Assembly (NCBI GenBank): GCA_022497145.1
Contig: MU385911.1
Coordinates: 124,001 to 188,000 of the forward strand
DNA: 64,000 bases
Direction: 5' to 3'
Source: Rostrohypoxylon terebratum
Lineage: Eukaryota > Ascomycota > Sordariomycetes > Xylariales > Hypoxylaceae
Shown here one piece after another: positions 9,979 to 20,850 of the stretch. The stretch's first letter is position 1; each line of letters begins with the position of its first letter. Below the pieces are notes generated by a model. It had not been told where the DNA came from and ran no database searches. It was given only the letters and a program-made list of their open reading frames with translations. Made by a program: the position numbers and the translations under genes.

Positions 9979-10678
9979 GACTGATTCTAGTCATACAAAT
10001 TCATATAAACTCGAAAGAATATGTGAATTGTGATACTCAGTCTAAGTACGTAGGTGAATAAATTTGAGTTTGGAGAAATCAACAGCTGATATGATGCCGA
10101 AAAGAGTGATCCGATAATATTATTTATTAGGTATCTTGGTCTTCGCCCTAGGGCCTAGGGCCTAAGGATATCGTCGGGGTTAAACTAACAGAGGCAGGTG
10201 CTAATTTATGTCCTGTGCCCGGCGCTCTCCGCATTACGGTATGCACTTGCTGTTATGTATGGACGTCTGTTAAATCCTTCTCACGAGAGTAATGCGACTT
10301 CCTATAACTTAATTGAGACTCGAGACAGTTTATCCAACTGAAGAAATCCATTACAAATAAAGTGCTTTAGAGTTATCTATGTCCTTCTAGGTTTAAGGTG
10401 CCCTGGGGCTAGAAGCGGGATAGCGACCTTCTAGGGCTGCTGCTGCTATTATCATAGGGCTCTAGAGCTGTTTTTGGAAGATGTTGGTGGGGCCACTCCA
10501 ATGGTTTCTAATAGTAGCGTCTGGAGTGGACGTTAGCGCGGTTTGTTATCCAGCTATGGAGCCTATGGACGTTTTATCCAAGCTACTACTTCGTATTCTA
10601 ACAATAACAACTTGGAACCTTCAATCTTGGACCTCATTATCAATCAACACCGTTCTGTTATACTCCGATCAACCCAAC
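9979..10678. promoter_or_regulatory. Shared divergent promoter region (dioxygenase / FRG1)
   Basis: The two flanking genes are transcribed away from this 700-bp region. It contains a GGGCCTAGGGCCTAAG repeat near 10150 and no independent gene. The FRG1 reading frame is open upstream of its ATG to 10481, but that extension lacks coding character. Confidence 0.5.
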
Positions 10679-11564
10679 ATGGTCAAGCCATTAAGCTTTA
10701 AAGGCGACAAGAAGCCCAAGAAGAGAAAGCGTGTTGAAGCAAATCCAGCGGCCGAAAATGCAGGTTCCAGCGGCTCCGCGGTGGCTACTACAACTACAAC
10801 AGACGACGTAGAGAACGACGATACTTGGGTCTCGGCCGATGCGGTGGGAGACGTTCAAGGCCCAATCCTCTTCGTACTTCCGAAAGAACCTCCGACATGT
10901 TTAGCTTGCGATGCTAATGGAAAAGTCTTTACCGACCCTATTGCGAATATCATTGACGGAAACCCCGCCAGTGCTGAACCGCACGATGTGCGTCAGGTGT
11001 GGGTTGCGAATAAGATCCACGGAACAGAATTTTTCAGATTTAAGGGGCGTTATGGAAAGTACGTGTTTATGTTTATTCAAGCCTTCTTCCGACTCTATCA
11101 CGTCTTCACGGCTGACTTGTCATCTTTTCAGATACCTTAGCTGCGACCAATACGGCATTTTGACCGCGACATCGGAAGCCATCTCCGCTCTCGAGACATG
11201 GACAGTGATTGCGACAGCCGATACACCAGGAACATTCCAGATACAGACACAGAAGGAGACCTTTCTGACGATCAAGGAATCCGCGAAGGCGAATAGCGCG
11301 CCTGAAGTCCGTGGAGATGCCACGGAAATCAACTTCGACACGACGCTAAGGATTCGCATGCAAGCTCGTTTCAAACCTCGAATCAAGGCGACCAAGGAAG
11401 AGAAGGCCAAGGAGAAGATCAGTCGGAAGGAGCTAGAGGAGGCTGTCGGTAGACGACTTAACGAGGACGAAGTCCGAACTCTAAAAAGAGCGAGAAGGGA
11501 AGGCGATTATCACGAGCAGCTGCTGGACTTGAAGACCAAGAACAAACACGACAAGTACGGCTGA
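10679..11564 (+). CDS. FRG1: FRG1-like nuclear/nucleolar protein
   Basis: Homologue of FSHD region gene 1, an actin-bundling and RNA-processing-associated protein of nucleolus and Cajal bodies in animals. Two exons (10679-11058, 11132-11564) joined by a phase-2 intron (GTACGT donor, GCTGAC branch, TTTCAG acceptor) give 270 residues, close to the animal length. The start is chosen at MVKPLSFKGDKKPKKRKR, which carries a basic nuclear signal. The fascin-like beta-trefoil core includes FRFKGRYGK joined across the intron to YLSCDQYGILTATSEAIS, which is highly characteristic. A basic C-terminal tail with KARREGDYHEQLLDLKTK-like composition follows. The 3' end lies 23 bp from the 3' end of the convergent WDR89 gene. 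Confidence 0.9.
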
Positions 11565-11587
11565 AAGGTATTGAAATGGCTGTTATA

Positions 11588-12829
11588 TTACGCATTCGGT
11601 TTCCACGCCTTAATGTAACCGTCCTCGCCAGCGCTAAACACCATCTGTGCTTCGTCGTAGAAGCAGAAGCTGCGGACAAGCTCTGATGAATGAGCTCCTG
11701 ACAGACTCACGCTGTTTTCTCGGTCTAAATTCCAGCCTTGGCCCTTCGTCAAATGGACCATCTCGAATGATTCCCGACTGCAGGTTTATTTATGGTTAAT
11801 ATGAATTCAATGTGGATTCTAGCTTGGGGTCAACTTACTCGTGGGTACCTGCACCTATCACGGCTCCGGCCCCATTCGATTTTGCGAGTATGTTGGCAAC
11901 GTACTGGCAGCCTAGTATCTGTCTCATATCTCCGAAATTGGTTGTCGCCGCTCCATTCTCGTGATTTTCAGCCACGTCGTAGAGGGCAAGCTTTTCATCA
12001 TGAGAGATAGCAAAGACCTCGGTGTCATTAAGGAATGCTGCATGATGGATAGATGCATCGTGGTTAAACGTCTGGATTATGACCTCGTCCTCGTCGGTGA
12101 TTCTTGTATCGCAAATATTTACGAGACCGTCTGTTGAGCCCGATAGGAGAATATTATGGTCGCTAGGATGGAAATTCAACTGCAGAGGATTAATTTATGA
12201 CACCTGCCGCCAGTGGCACTCAATACAAACCTCTGTTACATCGTCGCTATGGACCTCCTTATAATGAAGCTTCTGAGTGGGCGTTGATCGGACATCCCTA
12301 AACGGCCAAGTATGAGGGCATTGCGGTTGAAGTATCGCGACACATTTTGCTTACCATACTAATATAGATGCTTCATGGTCTTGCAGTTCTGTACCAGCTA
12401 CGACTGAGAATCCTGCACTTGAGCATGCTAGTGATAGGATAGGGACTTGGTTATCTATACTATGTCTTAGCAGTGGGTTTTTAATATACACGGCTGCCCA
12501 CCAATGTGCTCTATAGACGAACCTGTTAGTTTGACTACCTCGGCCTGTGGCGCATTATTCCTCAGATCCCACATCGACACGGTTCCATTTTCGCCTGCGG
12601 TGCAAACGATGTTATTTCCCACGTCGAAGGCCTTGGCGCATGTGATGTTGCCATGTTGCGTAGGGAGATTGACCAATGGCCCTGCCCTTAAATTCATGGG
12701 ATTGAATAGAGATAGCTTCTGATCTGATGAAATTGTTCCGGGACCTGACGTGAATGGAATAATGTCGAGGACAAATACTTCCTCTCTCACAGGGATCTTA
12801 TACCCGTCTACGCAGGTGAGAGGATACAT
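11588..12829 (-). CDS. WDR89: WD40-repeat protein WDR89
   Basis: Five exons (12829-12523, 12454-12355, 12297-12231, 12179-11839, 11777-11588) splice cleanly in frame to 334 residues. The WD40 propeller is seen as ENGTVSMWDLR, HEASILVWDVR, the joined stretch LNFHPSDHNILLSGSTDG, FAISHDEKLALYDV and a last blade GEDGYIKAWKPNA ending at the stop. The order and wording of NHDASIHHAAFLNDTEVFA and SHDEK match the WDR89 family. The second intron splits a Trp codon exactly at the end of a blade, which supports the model. Such propellers are protein scaffolds; the molecular role of WDR89 is not established. The gene is convergent with FRG1 and divergent from HRD3. Confidence 0.88.
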
Positions 12830-13373
12830 GATGTTTTTTCTCTTGCCCGCAGTTACAGATATATATAACCCTGGAGTGAAAGTGAAGAATTTGGATTCGG
12901 AACCTTAGATAAAGAGGATCGACGAGGAGTCCTTGCAAGTATTATTTTTTTTTGTTGAGATCTTATATATAAGACTCGTTAATAGCTTGAAAGTTTAGAG
13001 CTCTTGATGCTTTTGATACTCTTGAAGGTTGATGAAATATTTGGTGGGGTGTATCTAAAATTGGAGAGTACCTGTAAGTATCACCCCACAAAAGGTGGCG
13101 TGAAACTGACCAATCAAATGCAATCCGCTCTTTCTACAAGGGCTGACGTCGCGCTTCCTTAAGCCGATCTGGCATCTGGACAGCTTGTAAGTTCGGTGTT
13201 CTAATTCTAAGCCTCCATTAATATCCAATATCCAATATCACACGACAGACTACAGACGATAACTTCTTTTTTTCCCCAAGCACTATTCTCTGTACATGAT
13301 ATTGGCCTCTTCTGGAGATCATGAAATTATTACAGCCTTCACAATCTTGTTCCTAACGGACTAGTTCAAACAA
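12830..13373. promoter_or_regulatory. Divergent promoter of WDR89 and HRD3
   Basis: This 544-bp region serves two genes transcribed outward. A CCAAT box is visible near 13110 (gaCCAATca), and a CRE/UPRE-like TGACGTC lies at 13144-13150, about 225 bp before the HRD3 start. ERAD genes are commonly induced by the unfolded protein response, so the TGACGTC site is a reasonable but untested candidate. Long T-runs occur near 12945 and 13268. Confidence 0.4.
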
Positions 13374-16128
13374 ATGAGGCGTTTTCCCGTCTCGGTGCTC
13401 CGTACGTTTCGCATGACAAATCTCACTTGATTCCCACTAGATTCCAAGCTCGGAAAGTTACGTTTGAACCATGTAAGCTAACCCTCACCACCAACAGTGC
13501 TATTGCAGGCTGTCGCCTCTGTATCCGCTGTCGAGCAGCAGGTTTTAGAGAAAGATACAGACGACATAACCACCACAAGCCTAAGCCCAGCAGCTGAGAC
13601 CGAAATTGTCCAAGGTACCCAACAATGGGCTCCCTACCAAAATGGTAAGAAGCTATCACCCTACGATCTACGGGCGAGTGGTACATATTTCTAACATGGA
13701 CATGGCGATAGGATGGGAACTTGTACACGAAGCAATGGCTGAGTTCCGAAAGATTAAAACACCACCACACCGGAAGACAAAGAAGCAAAATGGTCTCTTC
13801 GGCGCACTCTTCCAGTATGTCGCAAAGGCTTTACCAAGCTTGCGAGCCAGCGCTCCTCCTCAAGAACAACACGTGGTGCCTGTCATTAGCGGCCCCCTCC
13901 TTGAGGGTGTCAAGCTACTACAGCAGTCGGCCGACCAGAATAACACGGATGCGATTTACCTCCTAGCGCAATTCAATTTTTTTGGAAACTACTCACACCC
14001 TAGGAACTTCAAGACCGCTTTCGACCACTACTACCGACTAGCATCGTACGGAAACAGCTCTGCGCAGCATATGGTGGGATTGATGTACGCGACAGGGCTC
14101 GGTGATGCGGTAGAACGAGATCAAGCGAAGGCCCTACTATACCACACATTCGCTGCTGATGCGGGAAACACGAGATCCGAAATGACTGTTGCGGCCCGCC
14201 ATCTGAGCGGGATTGGCGTACCAAAGAGCTGCGAGACGGCTTCCAAATACTACAAGAGGGTGGCGGATAAGGCCATGGTCTGGTTCCGATCTGGCCCACC
14301 TGGAGGCATGGCCCTCTCACCGGAAGCATACCGACTCTCCGATGAGGTCGGTGGTGTTTACGGCGAAGGCGCTAGCGTAGTCAGCTCTGGAATTAACGCT
14401 CTGAAGGCGAGTCCGAACTCCGATGCCTACGCGGCTATCGACGACGTTATCGAATATCTCGACTTGATGTCCCAAAAAGGTGATTTCAAGGCTTCCTTTA
14501 ACTTAGGAAGACTTTATTACGAGGGACAGCGAGGCCTCGACCGCAATGTTGATCTTGCTCGACGATACTTTGCTGCGGTGACGACAATGTATTGGCGCCA
14601 AAAGGATGGCCGTACTGTTGACCAGCCGAAACCCCAGCTGGAAAAGTACGCGAGCAAGGCTGCTGGTTATATTGGGCGAATGTGGTTACGTGGCGAAGGC
14701 GTTAGACAAGACTTTAAGGCGGCTCGAGGATGGTTTGAGCGTGGAGTTAAGCACGGAGACGCCCAATCTCAATGGGGCCTTGGAATCATGAATCTTCATG
14801 GCCTCGGCATACCTAAGAATGTATCGAGGGCTACTGAATTGTTCAAAGCGTCGGCAGACCAGGACTTTAGCCTTTCTCACGTCGCACTCGGAGCTCTCCA
14901 CCTCGATCAGGGTACACCTGATGACTTGAAGATCGCCAACTCCTATTTCGAAGCTGCTGCTCGATGGGCCAATATCGAGGCACAATATTATCTAGCTGAG
15001 ATGATCCATCACGGAGTTGGGAGGGACAAAACTTGTGGCATGGCGATGGCCTACTACAAAAATGTTGCCGAAAAGGCTGAACCACTAGTATCGTCCTGGA
15101 CGGAGGCTAACCAAGCATACGAAGACGGAGACTACGAATTGGCCTTTCTTGACTATCTCATGGCCGCAGAGCAAGGCTACGAGAAGGCACAGAACAATGT
15201 TGCCTTTATGTTAGATCCCACGCAGTCCCGACTTCCTTTGCCGGCCTGGGTTAAGCGTCTGCCCCCAAGACCTGCATTGCTCCAAAACCCCGCTCTAGCG
15301 TTGATATACTGGACTAGATCCGCGATACAATCAAATATCGATTCTTTAGTTAAGATGGGTGACTATTACTTATCCGGTATTGGTACCGAAGTGGCGCTCG
15401 ATAAGGCAGCCCAATGCTACACGGGAGCTTCGGAGTACTTCCAGAGCGCACAGGCTCTCTACAACCTCGGCTGGATGCATGAGAATGGAGTCGGTCTGAC
15501 CCAAGACTTTCACCTCGCGAAAAGATACTATGACCAAGCTCTTGAGACCAATGAAGAGGCATATCTTCCGGTAACTTTGAGCTTACTGAAGCTGCGAGCT
15601 CGTAGCGCCTGGAACACGTTCACACACGGTCGAATCAATTCGATCCGTGACGAACCATGTACGTTTCCGATCCACCCATTTCTCCCCAATATTAAGCCAA
15701 CTTGCCTATATACTAACACCTGGATAGCACCCAAGAAGGACTGGTCGCTCAGCGAATGGATAGCGAATTTCCTCCAGGAAGACAATATATACTATGAGGA
15801 CGATTACTTCTATGACGACGGCACAATTGCAGGAAGCGATGGAGAAGCCCTTGGTGATGAGTATGATGACGTGGACGGCGTCGTTGAGAGTTTAGTTATT
15901 CTAGGTCTCGTTGGTGCTATACTGTTCCTGATGTATTATCGCGCAAGGAGACAACAAGCACACCGGCAAGCCGAGGAGAATGCTGCAAGACAAGCTCAGC
16001 AGCAACAAGGTGGTGTCGCAGCCGTGGCACCCCAGCAACAGCCATTGCCACAAGGTCCAGGAGGATTGTTCGCGCAACCGGGAGGACCAGGTTTTGCACA
16101 ATGGGCCGGTGGCGTTGTAGGACATTAA
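13374..16128 (+). CDS. HRD3: ERAD ubiquitin-ligase subunit Hrd3/SEL1L
   Basis: Lumenal adaptor of the Hrd1 ubiquitin ligase that receives misfolded glycoproteins for ER-associated degradation. Four exons (13374-13401, 13498-13644, 13712-15658, 15728-16128) give 840 residues. Splicing of exons 1 and 2 creates a signal peptide, MRRFPVSVLLLLQAVASVSA. Many Sel1-like repeats follow, for example ALLYHTFAADAGNTRSEM, ARGWFERGVKHGDAQSQWGLG and NLGWMHENGVGLTQDF. An acidic linker and one C-terminal membrane helix (VVESLVILGLVGAILFLMYY) come next, then a cytosolic basic and Gln/Pro-rich tail. The third intron (15659-15727) is 69 nt, a multiple of three and stop-free, so a single long open frame hides it; its GTACGT donor, TACTAACAC branch point and removal of a non-family insert argue for splicing (EPSPKKDWSLSEWI results). 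Domain order and length match the family. Confidence 0.92.
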
Positions 16129-16713
16129 AGAGTAATGAAGTGTTAGGAATGATGCCCAGCGGGGATGAATGAATAGAAGTTCTGAAAATTTTATTGATAC
16201 CCGTTTTCCTGACTTTTTTTTTTTTCTACATAGTAGATGTGGCCCCTTACCAGGGAAAAGGGGTCTCGTGTTACGTGATTAATCAATGTGGCTTTGTGGC
16301 GCTTGCCCCTTACCCCTTACCCCTTAACACCTATGTACATCCTCAATAACAATCCACATAATCCTCACCACTTTACATACTTACTGTAAAACTTCTCAGA
16401 TAGATATAACCACAAAGCGCATCTGATTTTTATTCCATCTATTGCTTATAGAGACCTCATTCCTGGCGGCGTTGTTGCCACGTCAACGGAGCTAGTTTTG
16501 ACACCAGCTCAGCACGGGCTAGCTTATGTCGCTTCCCGTTGCTTAGCTAGGCTAGGCAGTCCCTGACTCAGGGCAAGTCTCAGGCAAACACGCACAAAGA
16601 AAAGAAAATCACGTCGACTTCACATCATCTATCCGAAATCAACAACCCCTGCGTCAGCATAAATTAACACAAATCTGATCTCTCAATACAGCAACGCTAT
16701 CCGGGACTGAAAG
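16129..16713. other. Intergenic with CCCCTTA tandem repeat
   Basis: Downstream of HRD3 and upstream of the next plus-strand gene. Three tandem CCCCTTA units lie at about 16305-16325, and a T10 run near 16215 may belong to the HRD3 3' processing region. No gene is seen. Confidence 0.5.
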
Positions 16714-17346
16714 ATGGTGAAGATACCACCGAGGAAACGCAGAATCGCGCGGGCGCAGGCGCAGGCGCTAGCGGCGGAGCGGGAGCGGGAACGCGAAGCT
16801 GAGCGCGAAGCTGAGAGGGTGGCGAAACGCGCTAAGCGCGAGGAGAAGGAAAACGGGGAGCAGGAGGAGGTCGACCTCGCTTCCGTCCCGAGGTTCGAAG
16901 GGGGAGCCCACCACCACCGCAATCATTACGATTTGGGGTCTCACGCTCCACAGGCTGCTGCTCCATCATCCGGGGTTCCGCCTTTGGAGATGCGGAGCCC
17001 GATGAAGCTCTTCTTGAATACTCAGAAGCCGAAAATGACGCCTCGCGAGAGGTTCAAGGTTTATCACCCGGCTATGGTCGAGGATGTGATGAGGCCGGGG
17101 AGGATCCCGAGGATTATATATGCGGGCGATTGCGGCATCCCGGCTGTTTTCGTGGTCTGCTTTGCGAAGACGTCGCCGTATACGGGACACGAGACGGGCG
17201 TCTTGAGCACGTATAACACGGTCGAGGCGGGAGCTGTCGGAGCACTTGAACGAGGGGTATCGGAGGGCTCTGTGATGCGAGGTAGATGGCTTGGGCGGTT
17301 GTTAAGGGGGGATTCGAGGATTGCTGAGCCCTGGATTGGTTCATAG
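16714..17346 (+). CDS. Hypothetical protein with charged coiled-coil N-terminus
   Basis: A single open frame of 210 residues. Residues 1-50 are extremely basic and acidic (RARAQAQALAAERERERE, then EREAERVAKRAKREEKE), predicting a helix or coiled coil with nuclear-signal character. A His-rich linker (GGAHHHRNHYDLG) follows, then a segment with FKVYHPAMVEDVMRPGRIPR and a hydrophobic stretch IPAVFVVCFAKTSPY. I do not recognise the family. Codon use is GC-rich like the neighbouring core genes and unlike the AT-rich flank, which supports a real gene. No intron signal is needed. Confidence 0.5.
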   Translation: MVKIPPRKRRIARAQAQALAAEREREREAEREAERVAKRAKREEKENGEQEEVDLASVPRFEGGAHHHRNHYDLGSHAPQAAAPSSGVPPLEMRSPMKLFLNTQKPKMTPRERFKVYHPAMVEDVMRPGRIPRIIYAGDCGIPAVFVVCFAKTSPYTGHETGVLSTYNTVEAGAVGALERGVSEGSVMRGRWLGRLLRGDSRIAEPWIGS

Positions 17347-18373
17347 GGGAAACGGGAAAATTATCGACTGGGGGGGTGATTAGATTGGTGGCTTCACAGA
17401 TATTTCGGTCTGGTTATGGGTGTGTAGGTAATATAATGGTTGGCACCATTTTCTGTGAAGACGGTCGAGGTGTGATGGGGCGTGCCATTTTATCTATTCA
17501 GAAAAACTTGAGCTTCTGGGCATATTTATCTTCGTGAACACTGGGTGAATTATTTCAGAGAAATTGGCTATTACACTTATTAATACGAATAGGAGAGTAA
17601 GTTTATGCTCATTGATCTAGGAGTTTAAAGAAATTTGATCAATTGTGACTCAAAACTCTTCATCAGACTTTTGAAAGAATATTGTGGGATAGGTAAGGGG
17701 TAGGTATTCGGTTTTTTTTTAAAAAAAAAATACTGACTTGGTAAGGCCTAACATGATGTCACAGTAATGGTCGCCCCTGAGTCAAGGCAACCATCACGAT
17801 AAACACCGCTGTAGCAGCGATTGGGTCAATTATCGCCTTCATACCAACATATTCAGGGCGAATGATGTAAAAAATGACACAATCACAGATCGAGCTATTC
17901 TGGAATTTTGATATCGTGTAACTCTAGTATTAATAATACATAATTCCAAGTTTCTGAAGCTCGTCTTCCCTCTCCAAAGGTACGACATTCCATGGAATTT
18001 CTCCTCCGACACTCCTTCGGTAATCCAGAAAATTGTTGCGATACATCACACAATGTGTTCTTTTGTGAGAAGAATCATTACATGCGTTGTTGACGGCGAG
18101 GTGCTTACGGACGCCTCAATCCGCTGGCATTATTGTCATAGGTGGCAGAGACCTGGACACCAGGCACGACTCAGACACACCGAACGCGCGCAAGCGGTCT
18201 GTGTACCGCATGCGAATAACCGTATGGATCATTGTACTTGGTAGATACCTGCTTCGTGGCGGGAAGGGGACCTTCCTCCTTGGTCAGGGGAGGATGATCT
18301 AAAAAGGTGTTGAGGAGGAACGGGCTATTGGATATACCGAACCAATCACTACTCGCTAGAGTGTCAGCATGCG

Positions 18374-18409
<36 letters not shown>

Positions 18410-19313
18410 CTATTTAACGTCTGAGCGAACGGGCGTGGGCTCCTCTTCGCGGCCTCCATAGGGGTATGGGACGTGGCAAGCCCTAATATACAAACTGATG
18501 ATTCTGATGATACATGGTTCTCTATTATAATGCCATCTCTTGCCTCGGAGGATGCGGATTATTAACCCCAAAAAATACTTTGCTAGGTTAGGTACCCAAT
18601 TACTGTAGGTTAGGGTGTGCTACGTAACCAAGGAAATAAGGGGGTTTTCTTTTCAGAGTTTCAATTTTCAGAAAAACAAGAAGTTTTTTTTTTCGCGCTC
18701 AGCCAGTAAGTACTACTAGTGTTTGATACGTCTGGTAGGACGGTAGGTTCGAATTAGGTTTTTCATCCCGCTTGGGACCCACTGGGCATTGGAGGGACGG
18801 GAGGGCAGCTACTGGACACAGTAGGACCTAGGTCCTAGGTAGTGTAATTTGAGACTCTGAGTAGGAGTGGTGGATATTTTACTGGATGTCAAGCGAAACT
18901 TTAGCTCCGTCCCTGGGCACCTAGTACCTACAATGTACATAGCAAAAGTCCGAAGAACGTAAATCAACAAATCCGTTATCATCATCACTTAGGCAAGTAT
19001 AATCTCGTCAGAGGACGGAAGGAGAACTGTGTCTTCATAATGGAGCTAAGCAGTTCAAGGAGACAGTTCAAGGATACCTACCTAGTATGTCACGACGATG
19101 GACTAGGTACCAGGTACTACTTCGTACAATACAGTGGGTATTAATTCGCTAATCTAATTGATCTCTACCTAGTACCTAATATCTAACGTAAAAATACCCC
19201 TGCCCTTCTTGCCCGCAAAAATGGATCCTGACAATGGATCTTTACGAAGTACCATCCATCAAACATAGGTACCTATGACAATGATGGCAATGTACTGACG
19301 TGCGCAGTGAGCT
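17347..19313. other. Long intergenic region, no convincing gene
   Basis: Nearly 2 kb without a supported gene. It contains a T/A homopolymer junction at 17711-17729, a TTG microsatellite (listed separately) and dense copies of ACCTAGGTACC-like motifs from 18570 to 19270. Small overlapping frames at 18053-18302 lack coding signals. This marks the switch from the core block to the accessory region. Confidence 0.55.
18375..18409 (+). repeat. TTG trinucleotide microsatellite
   Basis: About eleven perfect TTG units in intergenic DNA. It is likely length-polymorphic between strains and is not inside a predicted coding exon. Confidence 0.95.
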
Positions 19314-19780
19314 CTATCCGCAAGTCAATTGACCAGTTGGGTCATCATGGCACCTGCAGCCGCAATGACCTCCTCGAAGACATCCAACACAACCAGAGTG
19401 GCCCTGGTTTCTCAGAATGTGTTCGATTATTCCATCTGCGAACATACAATAATATTAGCTATGACACCATGAGCTAGGTTATACCATAGATCGTAGTAAA
19501 CCTCGAGGTGACTCACGGTAAGAACAGAGATTGGCCCCTTGAGACTTGGAGAGAGTACAGCCGGACACCCAACATTGATCTTAACCAAATAATCGTCAGC
19601 ACAACCAGTTATCGTACGTTAACAGATTTGATCGGAAATGAGAAGAGATAGAGGCCTCAATGAACCATTGAGTGCATCAAAAGACAATAAATTGGACTTA
19701 CGAGTGCCACAGAACAGTTGGCCCGGAAGGGTAGGCTTCGTGCAGTTGCCGCTCCGGCACGTTGTTTGAGTTGAAAACAT
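19314..19780 (-). CDS. Small Cys-rich protein with duplicated C-x4-C-x10-C-x2-H module
   Basis: Three exons (19780-19702, 19579-19517, 19435-19314) give about 87 residues that no single open frame shows. The product has two tandem modules with identical spacing, Cys-x4-Cys-x10-Cys-x2-His: module 1 runs from CRSGNC to FCGTH and module 2 from CWVSGC to LCSYH. The C-terminal tail is also Cys/His-rich (GCVGCLRGGHCGCRCH). Both introns are phase 1 and interrupt the closing His codon of their module after its first base, so exon 2 is exactly 63 nt, symmetric and equal to one module; this looks like an exon duplication. The pattern resembles short zinc-binding repeats found beside some WRKY proteins, so I infer metal binding. 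There is no signal peptide, so the protein is probably intracellular. The family is not recognised. The exact stop depends on the bases around 19314-19320. Confidence 0.62.
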
Positions 19781-20850
19781 GATGGTGATTTGAGGATTTC
19801 GGAACAAAATAAGTGGTTTTTTTAAGTCGAGTGAGTCGATGACTAAAAGCAATTGTTTGGACATGTGAGGATTTCATCGGCCAATGCATCACATAGAGGC
19901 CTCATTTTATACAGAAATTGAGACTATCCAGCCCAATATGTGCCGCCAATATGGCTTGTGTCAAGTCTTTTTGATTTCATCATAGTTGGCTTGCCGATTG
20001 ATCCTTTTTGAGGTTCGGCCACAGGCGATTTCAAGTCAAAATGAAGCGTGATGCTATGCTTACCTACCTAGGCAACCAGATTCAGTCCGGCAAGCGTCGC
20101 CGAACCGAAAAAAAGCGTCACCGAACCGAATCCACATTTTGTTTCCTAGTAGCACTGGGGGTAGGGGGGATGAGCTGTTGTGATTGTATCGTCGGGTCTT
20201 CAAATTGATAAGGTTCGGCCAGAGTGATTTCATAGCGACGAAGTAGCTTTCAAGGTTGGTATTGGGTAGCGTATGGGAAAAGGTACCTACCTAGTTAAAG
20301 CGCAACAATTAGGACTGGACGACTAATGATCTGACTGTTCCTAAAAAAAGGATATAGATACGTCGAAGCATGTGGTTGGGTCATGACAGAGGTTCGGCCA
20401 GGCTTGCTAAGAGTTCGACTCCAGGTTCGGCCAGAAGCGAGAAGTACCATGACGACGCTGGATGTTTCGGAGGTATGGGTGTCTGCATCGTCTGCATCCC
20501 TTATTAGGGGTGCCGTGAGAACTGGGCAATATTATGCTATACCTTCTAATGATATAAATTAGATATATCGTATGGTTTATTTGAATAAACATTATTCTAG
20601 TAATAACACTTTTCCATATCCACCCAGAGGAGTATGCATCCATGGATGTATCTATGTATACCTACATGGTGCCACCCCCGAGGGATGCCATCCTAGGCCG
20701 CCTAGGCCGGGCGGTTATATAATACCAGTCTGCTTCCCACCCAGATCCATATCTAGAGGTCAAAATGCGCAACTTTTCTTTTAGCACAAGCCAGTCCACC
20801 TACCTCCTACATACCCACCTACCTAGGGCCTAGGTAGCATACTTACTATA
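19781..20850. promoter_or_regulatory. Intergenic region with GGTTCGGCC repeat cluster
   Basis: This 1.07-kb region separates the divergent Cys-rich gene and the Zn2Cys6 regulator and should carry both promoters. It holds the GGTTCGGCC cluster listed separately, several ACCTACCTAGG motifs and a CCTAGGCCGCCTAGGCCGG stretch near 20690. No gene was seen in it. Confidence 0.5.
20012..20432. repeat. Cluster of GGTTCGGCC motifs
   Basis: Direct copies start at 20012, 20212, 20391 and 20424, and an inverted GCCGAACC lies at 20099-20106 with a one-base variant at 20120. Two GGTTCGGC copies recur in the adjacent gene at 22194 and 22235. The copies have different flanks, so they are dispersed short motifs rather than a tandem array. 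They may be binding sites or remnants of a small repeat. Confidence 0.7.

Noticed and set aside
10481..10678. Upstream extension of the FRG1 reading frame
   Set aside because: The ATG at 10679 begins the family-like MVKPLSFKG; the 66 codons before it are not protein-like and probably are 5' UTR.
18053..18302. Two overlapping 63- and 71-codon frames
   Set aside because: Short, no homology-like features and no splice continuity.
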